Below, piece by piece: positions 1-5,926 of a stretch of 6,418 bases of DNA. Under the pieces are notes generated by a model. It worked only from the letters and a program-made list of their open reading frames with translations. It made no database searches and was not told the DNA's origin. This DNA is from Betaproteobacteria bacterium. Its GTDB lineage: Bacteria; Pseudomonadota; Gammaproteobacteria; Burkholderiales; Casimicrobiaceae. The DNA is taken from the NCBI GenBank assembly GCA_003153335.1, contig PLYG01000170.1, forward strand, positions 4,128 to 10,545, written 5' to 3'. The position numbers were made by a program, and so were the translations under genes. Position 1 is the stretch's first letter, and every line of letters starts with the position of its first letter.

Positions 1-453
1 CAAGAATGCCGCACGCCGGATCAGCATCAATGAGGGCAAATTCACCACGGCGGGGGGGGACAGAAGCAACCGTTCTCCAGAAGCCGTGTCGCGAAAGTTA
101 ACCATTTGTCCTGTGACGCAGTCCAACGACGCGTTGCGCGACAGGGCGTCAAGCTGAAGTTCAGTCTTGTTTGGTAACCAAAAATCATCCGCATCCAAGA
201 AGGAGAGGTAGGATTTGGTGGCGAGACGGATGCCATGATTCCGGGCGGCAGACTGTCCGAGCGGCGGCTGCCTAACGTAAATGACATTCGGAAACTGGCT
301 TACCTGTGCAGCGGTATCGTCGGTCGATCCATCATCGACGACGATCACCTCGTTGGGTTGTACCGTCTGGTCGAAAATGCTGCGCAGGGCCTCGCCTATA
401 AACCGGGCGCCATTGCGAACGGGTACCACTACGCTGATCGGAGCTTGAGGCAT
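1..453 (-). CDS. Family 2 glycosyltransferase, N-terminal part (cut by window edge)
   Basis: The frame is open from the ATG at 453 to the window edge and gives 151 residues of a GT-A fold family 2 glycosyltransferase, a cytoplasmic enzyme that moves a sugar from a nucleotide-sugar to an acceptor. Visible motifs are the first beta strand ISVVVPVRN (residues 6-14), the nucleotide-binding VVDDGSTDD (38-46), SAARNHGI (68-75) and the metal-binding DADD (87-90) followed by FW. The conserved LMLIRRAAFL stretch (142-151) begins the acceptor half; the catalytic-base region lies outside. The frame is the same before and after a run of eight C, so that run is not a frameshift here. The frame stays open upstream to a TGA at 595-597, but the ATG fits the usual N-terminus of the family, with GGA six bases before it. 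Sugar and acceptor cannot be predicted. It lies just downstream of an insertion-sequence relic. Confidence 0.9.
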   Translation of the reverse strand, partial: MPQAPISVVVPVRNGARFIGEALRSIFDQTVQPNEVIVVDDGSTDDTAAQVSQFPNVIYVRQPPLGQSAARNHGIRLATKSYLSFLDADDFWLPNKTELQLDALSRNASLDCVTGQMVNFRDTASGERLLLSPPAVVNLPSLMLIRRAAFL

Positions 454-548
454 CGGGTTCCACACACCTATCGGGCCATTGGTTTGAAGGGAATTGGTCG
501 CAAACAACAAGTGCAATACTTTAGTCGGTTTACGACGGCGGTGTTGCC
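454..548. other. Leader of the first GT2 gene, possible end of an IS30-type element
   Basis: These 95 bases separate the GT2 start codon from the first codon of the IS30 transposase relic on the opposite strand. IS30-family transposase genes normally begin a few tens of bases inside the element, so the element's left end should lie here, perhaps around 481-530. I found no matching inverted copy near the other end of the relic and no clear target duplication, so the boundary is inferred. I see no convincing -35/-10 pair for the GT2 gene. Confidence 0.25.
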
Positions 549-766
549 ATGGGTCGATGTTACAGTCATTTAAGTGCAGCCGAGCGCGAAGAGATCAGCA
601 TAGGGTAGCATTGGGCTGTAGTCGCCCGGCGATTGCCCGGCGGCCCAAGCGCCACGCGTCCACGATCAGCCGTGAACTTCGCCGTCATGCGCATCATGCT
701 CGACACTACCGCGCTGCAACGGCGCACGCCGTGCCCAAAAGTGCCACAGTTGCGGCACCGTACTGA
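549..766 (+). pseudogene. IS30-family transposase, N-terminal relic (frameshifted and truncated)
   Basis: The plus strand reads MGRCYSHLSAAEREEISIG from the ATG at 549 and then hits TAG at 606-608. Moving by one base near 605 restores a frame that reads AIARRPKRHASTISREL, then HARHYRAATAHAV, up to about 733, and stays open to a stop at 764-766. These are the hallmarks of the N-terminus of IS30-family transposases: the (M)GR.YSHLS..ER opening, then a helix-turn-helix with AIARRL-like and STISRELRR segments, then YRAATA. A single lost base explains the break. Only about 70 of the usual 300-plus residues remain, and the DDE catalytic domain is absent, so the piece cannot transpose. It lies opposite in orientation to all neighbouring genes and fills the gap between the nucleotidyltransferase and GT2 genes. 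The family call is by recognition of motifs. Confidence 0.78.
737..758 (-). terminator. Weak terminator-like hairpin after the nucleotidyltransferase gene
   Basis: On the minus strand GTGCC (758-754) can pair with GGCAC (745-741) around an eight-base loop, with one possible extra G-T pair, and four T follow at once (740-737). It starts 10 bases past the stop codon of the nucleotidyltransferase gene, where an intrinsic terminator is expected. The stem is short and the T run is only four, so it may be chance. Confidence 0.28.
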
Positions 767-768
767 TG

Positions 769-2436
769 TCAGCCAGCCGATGATAACGCCATCTCTGGTG
801 CCTGATCGAACGTCAGCCGTCGCACGTGTATTCCGAGGCGGCGCACATCCGAGGAGATCCCGAGGGAGGACGGAGATCGAGGCTCCCGGATTACGAAGGT
901 CAGCACGAGAAAACGACCTGTCATGATCTTTGATGGGACCTGGAGTGTGCGGAGTTGCATGCCGGTGTCCGGGTAGGCGAACTTCCATGTGTCGAGTCGA
1001 TGCCGGCCGGACCAGACTTCGACGTCCAGATTGGGTGCGGCCTCCGCCAGCATACCGAATAGGGAAAAGTTGATCGTCAGATCATGCTCCGGTCGATCCC
1101 GTTGCACCGCCAAGACCGCATCCGGTCCGTCAGTCCAGCGTCCGCTCGCCTCCGGTTCGCTCCAGCCATAGAGCAGTGTCCGCTTCGGATTGCCCGACAT
1201 CGAAAGATCGATGGGACCATCGGATATCTTCGCTGGCATCCGTTGCGTGAGCGCCATTGCGCGCACTTCGCCCCGGCATAGCTTTCCAATCAGGGCTCGC
1301 AACCATGGCGGGCGATTTAGTGCTGCGAAGATGGCCAAGGCTGCCGCTGGGACGACCGAATCGACGACCCAAAGGTACTCGATCCAGGCGCACAGAGCCC
1401 GGATCGTCGAGTTATGCAATAGGTCCCTTTCGCGCCCGCGAAACTCTTGGAATACCAAAAGCGCCTGGGCAGGACGAGGCAGCGTTTCTGGGTTGCGTGC
1501 TCTCAAGCGATAGTCGATCCGATCCAAAAGCGAGACGGGTTCTCGGCGCAAGTGATCGAGAACGTGATCGGGAACAGGAACATTGAGCATGTCGCGCAGG
1601 TAGGCGAGGCAATGCCTGAGCTGGAGCGCCGCTCTGCGCTCTTTACACTGGTCCAATAAGTAGGCCCAATCAAAGCCTTCCGATCTCTCCCGGAGGATGA
1701 CGGTTGCGTCCGTCACCCAGCGAATGGTTCCGACACCGTTCCAAGGAGCACCGTGGATGCACGCGTGCAGCACCTGGTCCTCGAAACAAAGTGCGCGGCA
1801 TGGGACATCGCCAAGCTTGACCGGAACCAGACGGGACCAGAGCGCCGCATCTGCGTTCGGCCAACGATTCTGCTTGCGGACAAACCAATGAAGATCGACG
1901 TGGCGATCGCGCCCCGCACTGAAATCGCAACTGACTTCGCGATCGATCAATTCCTGCTTGGCAAACCGGATCGTCCCGTAGTACGGGGACCAACCACCAT
2001 CCGCGAGATTGTCCATCGCAGCCGGCACATCCATAGGACGGACCAGGAGGTCGACGTCGGTCATCGCACGCAGCGGCATCTGATCCGGGATGGAAGCAAC
2101 GAACGCAATGCCCTTGAGCAACGCGAATGGGATGCCGGCTTGATTGAGCGAGTTGAGGAGTGGACTGATTGCCGCGACCAGAACCTGGTTCTGGTACCAC
2201 GAAAATCGCCCGACACCCTTGAACCGCGCAATGATCGGGTCGTCAACGCCGAGGGAGCGCAAATTCCTGGAAAGCAGCGGAAGCACGCGCTGAGAGCCAA
2301 AATCCAGCGCATCCAAATCGAGTGTCTTGCGCCACTCAGCAAATGCCGCCAATGCGGCTTGGCCCTTCAGCAGGGCCGCCTTCAGCAAGAGCGTATCCTG
2401 GGCACTCGGAAGCGGGGATTGATGCTGGTTCAGCAT
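769..2436 (-). CDS. NTP_transf_5 (PF14907-like) nucleotidyltransferase family protein with C-terminal beta-rich module
   Basis: This 555-aa protein has the signature of the NTP_transf_5 nucleotidyltransferase-fold family: LLKG (106-109), RAMTDVDLLV (123-132) with the paired acidic residues D127 and D129, a third acidic residue in HVDLHW (179-184), VLHACIHG (222-229) and RWVTDATVIL (239-248). Members occur in exopolysaccharide, exosortase and lasso-peptide loci; their substrate is unknown, and nucleotide transfer is inferred from the fold. A helical linker (about 300-400) leads to a separate module (about 420-543) containing GWSEPEASGRWTDG and ending SPSSLGISSDVRRLGIHVRRL, a pattern I associate with accessory beta-sandwich modules in surface-carbohydrate genes. 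The ATG is the first start after an in-frame TGA three codons upstream; no good ribosome binding site precedes it. No signal peptide is visible, so it is probably cytoplasmic. It is 198 bp from the upstream GT2 gene. Confidence 0.85.
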   Translation of the reverse strand: MLNQHQSPLPSAQDTLLLKAALLKGQAALAAFAEWRKTLDLDALDFGSQRVLPLLSRNLRSLGVDDPIIARFKGVGRFSWYQNQVLVAAISPLLNSLNQAGIPFALLKGIAFVASIPDQMPLRAMTDVDLLVRPMDVPAAMDNLADGGWSPYYGTIRFAKQELIDREVSCDFSAGRDRHVDLHWFVRKQNRWPNADAALWSRLVPVKLGDVPCRALCFEDQVLHACIHGAPWNGVGTIRWVTDATVILRERSEGFDWAYLLDQCKERRAALQLRHCLAYLRDMLNVPVPDHVLDHLRREPVSLLDRIDYRLRARNPETLPRPAQALLVFQEFRGRERDLLHNSTIRALCAWIEYLWVVDSVVPAAALAIFAALNRPPWLRALIGKLCRGEVRAMALTQRMPAKISDGPIDLSMSGNPKRTLLYGWSEPEASGRWTDGPDAVLAVQRDRPEHDLTINFSLFGMLAEAAPNLDVEVWSGRHRLDTWKFAYPDTGMQLRTLQVPSKIMTGRFLVLTFVIREPRSPSSLGISSDVRRLGIHVRRLTFDQAPEMALSSAG

Positions 2437-2485
2437 GAAGCATCAGCGACACGTAAACGCGATCTAGACGCAACTACGTACTGCA

Positions 2486-2638
2486 TCACCAATACGCCCC
2501 GTCATCCGTGAGACGAGCCTTGTTCGGCTGATGATAGCGAGGGGGCATGTCGATCCAATGTTCGTTGAAATAGTTGACGATCGTGCTTCGCTCGTTTGAT
2601 CGTCGATGGGCGGCATTGCGCTCGAAGCCCCTGATCAA
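2486..2638 (-). other. Possible 50-codon ORF or gene remnant between GT2 and the nucleotidyltransferase gene
   Basis: A frame open from TTG (2638-2636) to TGA (2488-2486) would encode 50 residues. The TTG overlaps the GT2 stop codon as TTGA, an arrangement seen with translational coupling. Its second half reads NYFNEHWIDMPPRYHQPNKA and ends in DDGAYW, a protein-like composition with GC-rich third positions. Against it: the start is rare, no ribosome binding site is seen, a strong inverted repeat covers the start, and I recognise no family. It may be the end of a decayed gene, a small protein or chance. Confidence 0.22.
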
Positions 2639-2658
2639 TTGCCGCTGTCAGGGCTTCG
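2623..2658. repeat. Strong inverted repeat across the GT2 stop codon
   Basis: On the plus strand cgaagcccctga (2623-2634) and tcagggcttcg (2648-2658) form an 11-bp stem with one bulged base around a 13-base loop; past one mismatch three more pairs are possible. In minus-strand mRNA the GT2 stop codon (2637-2635) lies in the loop. No T run follows on the minus strand, so it is not a classic intrinsic terminator. It could stabilise the 3' end of upstream mRNA, attenuate transcription into the nucleotidyltransferase gene or influence termination of translation. The pairing is seen directly; the role is inferred. Confidence 0.6.
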
Positions 2659-3345
2659 CGCGGAACGTTGCCTCAGCACCGACTCGCTTGCGAGTTGCAG
2701 CAGCTCTTCTCGATAGACCGGCGTCATCGCAGTCACGTTCGACAAATTCGATGCGTGAATGCGCTTGTGCAGCAATACATCGTCGATCACCCAGATATTC
2801 ACTCCCGATCTGCGAATTCTCGCGAACCATTCGATATCGCTGGCGATCTTCCATCGCTCTTCGAATGTGCCGACGCGATGGAATACGTTACGCCGGATCA
2901 TGCTGGCTCCCGCCATATACGCGACGTGGTCGCCCTCCAGAAGCGCGGCCTTGAAACCGGGCGGAATGGACTGGCCGGCCTGCAGGAAGAACTTGGCGCG
3001 CCCGACCACGCATTCGAGTGCGGGATCCGCTTTGAAACGGTCCACGTGCTTGCTGAGAGTCGTCGGCGTCCAGAGGTCGTCGCTGTCCAGCATTGCGATG
3101 AACGGGCCCCGCGCCGATGCGATACCCGTGTTCCAGGCGTTCGCAAGCCCGCGACCGGTTTGTGAGACTGTCCGAACGCGCGGATATCTCAATGCGATGG
3201 TCTTCCCGCCATCATCCCCGCCGTCATCGACCACTATGATTTCGTAGTTCTGATACGTTTGCCCATTCACACTGTCCAGCGCATCGGCGAGATAGAGTTC
3301 GGCATCCTTGATCGGCATGACAACAGAGATCAAAGGGTCATTCAT
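2635..3345 (-). CDS. Family 2 glycosyltransferase (complete)
   Basis: This 236-aa protein is a compact GT-A fold glycosyltransferase. It shows LISVVMPIKD (5-14), VVDDGGDDGG (38-47; most relatives have DDGS where this has DDGG), GRGLANAWNTGI (64-75), the metal-binding DSDD (87-90) followed by LW, GASMIRRNVFHRVGTF (146-161) and the likely catalytic-base segment SDIEWFARI (169-177), then a short tail with HKRIHASNLSN. There is no membrane segment, so it is a soluble cytoplasmic enzyme that probably adds one sugar to a growing glycan. Length is normal for these short GT2 enzymes. The ATG (3345-3343) overlaps the TGA of the SGNH-like gene as ATGA, indicating coupled translation. Its key motifs fall at the same residue numbers as in the GT2 at the low-coordinate edge of the window, so the two are close in architecture. 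Donor and acceptor are unknown. Confidence 0.92.
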   Translation of the reverse strand: MNDPLISVVMPIKDAELYLADALDSVNGQTYQNYEIIVVDDGGDDGGKTIALRYPRVRTVSQTGRGLANAWNTGIASARGPFIAMLDSDDLWTPTTLSKHVDRFKADPALECVVGRAKFFLQAGQSIPPGFKAALLEGDHVAYMAGASMIRRNVFHRVGTFEERWKIASDIEWFARIRRSGVNIWVIDDVLLHKRIHASNLSNVTAMTPVYREELLQLASESVLRQRSARSPDSGN

Positions 3346-4417
3346 AGCAATCGCTCATCATGCATTGCCTTCGGCACCGGTTCTGGACGAACGAGAAACC
3401 CAACGATTTTGAGTGATCGTTGCGTTTTTGCCGATCGGTCATCCGGGACGGACCTGTTAAGAACGGATATCCGCACGGTCGTATTCTCTAGAATTGGACG
3501 CTTGAAGATGACCGCCTGCAGCCTTTCATATGTGCACCACGCATCCCAGGTCAGATACTCGGTGCTTTCCGTATCGGTCCGAACCTTGATGAAGCCAGAG
3601 TCCGGGCCAACGACGAGCAACATCCCGTCGGTCAAGCCGCCTGACTGAAAGCTTGCTTCATTGTCCGATTGGAATGTCACATACGAGTACCTAAGCCGAA
3701 AGCGCCCTGACTGACCTCGCTCAGGTTTCGCAAGTATCGATGATTGCGCAGGTTCAATCGCCGCTTGTTCATATTGATCGGCGTGGACGCGCGGAGGGAT
3801 CGCTCCGTCGCACGTAGGGGCTGCAAACAGCTCTTGTGTCGCGTTCGCGATCAACTCGGCGACCCATCGGGCTCCGTCAACCGTCAAATGAAGCCCGTCA
3901 AAGCACAATCGTCGTATGTCGTTTGACGGAACGGCACGTTCGAAAATCCGGCCGATGTTGATCGAAAGGATGCGATAGCGGTCCGCGACGCGTTCGTACT
4001 GCGCGATGATCGGCGCGTCGAAATCGAATGTATGGTCTGACCTGAACAGATGCAGCAGGCATACCGAACTACCCTGGACCATGAGCTTTCGCACGATTCC
4101 TTCGACCACAGGTTCGATCGTATCGAGCGATGGTTTCGTGCCGATATCTCCCGTGGTGCACTCGATGAAGCAGAGATCGGGGTGCTGACGGATAACAAAA
4201 TCGTCCAACGTATAGAGCGTGCCGATAGACCCGGTGCCGCCGAAGCCGGCGTTGATTGACCTGTGTGAATGACCAAAATGCGTAACAAGCCTTTCATGCA
4301 GATACAGCTTGAAGCCCTTACGCGGCCCGGTGATGCTGTTACCGGCATAGGCGATAGAGCCGGCGCGCTGGCCGAGAAGCAGCCCCGCGTCGCGAAGTCC
4401 TGCTCGGGCGCGAACAT
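3342..4417 (-). pseudogene. SGNH/GDSL hydrolase-like protein (GNS type), apparent frameshift
   Basis: The main frame carries SGNH landmarks: AYAGNSIT with the putative nucleophile Ser at 4337-4335 (GNS replaces GDS), INAGFGGTGS as the oxyanion glycine block, PDLCFIECTTGD, and CFDGLHLTVDG with the Asp/His pair at 3899-3897 and 3890-3888. A beta-rich tail follows. This frame has no ATG, GTG or TTG between an upstream TGA (4475-4473) and a TTG at 4208, which lies beyond the Ser block, so it cannot make the active-site region alone. The other frame gives HPFYREMFAPEQDFATR in the right place for the N-terminus and joins at the G4 run 4386-4383; one extra base would restore about 358 residues. The ATG at 4417 is the first start after the GT4 stop, but its GGGA is too close for a normal binding site, so the true start may also be altered. 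Relatives are esterases or O-acyl-modifying proteins. This is a real mutation or a sequence error. Confidence 0.75.
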
Positions 4418-4438
4418 TTCCCGATAGAATGGATGCCG

Positions 4439-5926
4439 TTATGATGTCCGGACCGGCGCAAACTGCGGCGCCTCACGGCGAACGATCTTGAATGCATCCT
4501 CGGCTACGGTGCGGGCGCCGGCTGCTTCAGCGGATCGGGCCAGATACCAATACGCGCGCCAGTGACTGCACCCGTATGCGATCGCTTGCTTGAATTCGGC
4601 AACAGCCAGTGCCGGACGTCTCCGGTTGCTCAAGATTAGGCCTGCCCACAGCCGCAGATAGCCGTCTGTGGTGTAGCGGTTGCGGTATTCCAGGATGATG
4701 TGTCCCATTGATGCAGACGAGCAGGCGATTCGACTCTCCGCGGCGAGTAAGTCATCTTGGGCTTCTTCCGACCTGCTGATGAAAAAATCAATGGCTGCAT
4801 CGCCAAGCGAGCGGATGAGAGAGCCGGCTCCGTCGATTGGCCCTGATGCTTGCACCGGTTGACTGCGCGCGCGCTTTGGCTTCTTGAGCAGTCGACTATA
4901 TATCTCATTGAAAGCCCGGCCCGCATGGGTGGCCCCGAACAAAGTCCTTGCCCGAATCGCAGCATTGCGTCCAAGTCGCGCCCGTTCGTCGGGATTGCGG
5001 TAGAGGAACGTTGTTGCACGCGCGTAGTCAGTCGGATCCTGCGCGATCAAGCCGGTCTCGCCGTGTACGATCAGCTCCGACACCCCGCCAAACGGAAGCA
5101 CGACCGGAGGAACACCGGCGTACATCATTTCCTGCAGGATAAGTTCGGCAGTACTGAAATTGTCCTCGCAGAGTGGGTAACCGAACACATCGAGGCAACC
5201 CGCGAGCGTGCGAATGTCCTCAACATAGCCCCGGAATTCGAACCGCTGATCCCCAAGCTCACGTGCCTGCCGTCGGAGCAGGTCGAACGCGCCCCCACTG
5301 CCGGCTACGATGAAGCGGGCCGACGGAATATCGATCGCCGCGCTCATCGTGACGTAGTCTGGATGCATCTTCGCAAAATCGACAGTGCCGATATATCCCA
5401 CGTTGAACGTTGCATGCGGCGTGATTTGCAGATGTTGGAGCCTGTCGAAGTCGGCCCCACAAGGGATAAGGGCGCGCCGATCTGCGCTGAGCGATCTGAA
5501 CAGCGGAAGTTCAAGCGTGATTACGCTAGCAGCGACAAGCACGTTGGACAGATCGGCCAGGTCCTGCGGGACGACGTGAGGCGCGTGCCTTCCGTTGATT
5601 ACACACCACACAACCGTTCGCATTGCAGGCAGCGGCAGTTGGAACAATTCGCGCAACTCAGGCGAATTCCAGAAGTAAATTTGTACGATGTCCGCTTGTT
5701 CCAAAGCCGCAAGTAGCGTGATCCTGTCCGGCGAAACAATAACCTGCAGCCCAGCAGCGACCGCAAGATCAAGGGCGCGATGATCGGGCGGTTGCAAGGA
5801 CACGGCCGTGTGGTGGTACCCGCCCAATTGCCGGGAATATTTCGTTGTCGCGATCAATGCTCTGGAGGCACCTCCGAGAGAAAGGTGCGGTATGACATGG
5901 AGCACTGTCGCTGCGGGTTGGGTCAT
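4439..5926 (-). CDS. Family 4 (GT-B) glycosyltransferase with C-terminal TPR-like tail
   Basis: This 495-aa protein has a GT-B fold. The N-terminal half opens with VLHVIPHLSLGGASRAL (8-24), whose GGA loop is typical of GT4 enzymes. The C-terminal Rossmann domain has VGYIGTVDFAKMHPDY (177-191), RFIVAGSGG (204-212), FEFRGYVEDI (229-238) and the donor-binding stretch AELILQEMMYAGVPPVV (260-276) followed by GGVSELIVHGETGLI (280-294). E266 matches the second Glu of the usual EX7E motif; the first is displaced, with E261 and E254 nearby. Residues about 385-485 form amphipathic helices resembling TPR repeats (YLRLWAGLILSNRRRPALA, WRAYWYLARSAEAAG), an addition to the normal 350-380-aa enzyme. There is no membrane anchor. 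The ATG (5926-5924) overlaps the upstream TGA as ATGA, implying coupling with the kinase-like gene; the SGNH-like gene follows closely. It probably adds a sugar to a cytoplasmic glycan intermediate, of unknown specificity. Confidence 0.9.
   Translation of the reverse strand: MTQPAATVLHVIPHLSLGGASRALIATTKYSRQLGGYHHTAVSLQPPDHRALDLAVAAGLQVIVSPDRITLLAALEQADIVQIYFWNSPELRELFQLPLPAMRTVVWCVINGRHAPHVVPQDLADLSNVLVAASVITLELPLFRSLSADRRALIPCGADFDRLQHLQITPHATFNVGYIGTVDFAKMHPDYVTMSAAIDIPSARFIVAGSGGAFDLLRRQARELGDQRFEFRGYVEDIRTLAGCLDVFGYPLCEDNFSTAELILQEMMYAGVPPVVLPFGGVSELIVHGETGLIAQDPTDYARATTFLYRNPDERARLGRNAAIRARTLFGATHAGRAFNEIYSRLLKKPKRARSQPVQASGPIDGAGSLIRSLGDAAIDFFISRSEEAQDDLLAAESRIACSSASMGHIILEYRNRYTTDGYLRLWAGLILSNRRRPALAVAEFKQAIAYGCSHWRAYWYLARSAEAAGARTVAEDAFKIVRREAPQFAPVRTS

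Noticed and set aside
42..287. 81-codon minus-strand open frame at the low-coordinate edge
   Set aside because: It overlaps the GT2 gene in a different frame; only the other frame has the DDGSTDD, DADD and LMLIRRAAF motifs on both sides of the C8 run.
566..988. Minus-strand frame containing CRNCGTFGHGVRRC, resembling a zinc knuckle
   Set aside because: It runs in another frame through the end of the nucleotidyltransferase gene and the reverse of the IS30 relic, and the Cys pattern comes from the hairpin sequence near 741-758.
1753..2511. 252-codon plus-strand open frame opposite the nucleotidyltransferase gene
   Set aside because: The opposite strand carries the conserved NTP_transf_5 motifs over the same bases, and the plus-strand product has no family features.
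2531..2558. Promoter-like TTGGAT, 16 bases, TATCAT on the minus strand upstream of the nucleotidyltransferase gene
   Set aside because: The -10 is good but only three bases of the -35 match and the spacing is short; one such match in a 198-bp gap is close to chance.
3884..4417. 177-codon minus-strand frame as an independent gene
   Set aside because: Only its first dozen residues look like protein; after about 4386 it becomes Ser- and Arg-rich, while the overlapping frame carries the SGNH motifs, so it is the displaced 5' end of that gene.
4850..5716. 288-codon plus-strand open frame opposite the GT4 gene
   Set aside because: It lies wholly antisense to a gene with clear GT4 motifs, shows no recognisable domain, and is the kind of long shadow expected opposite GC-rich coding DNA.
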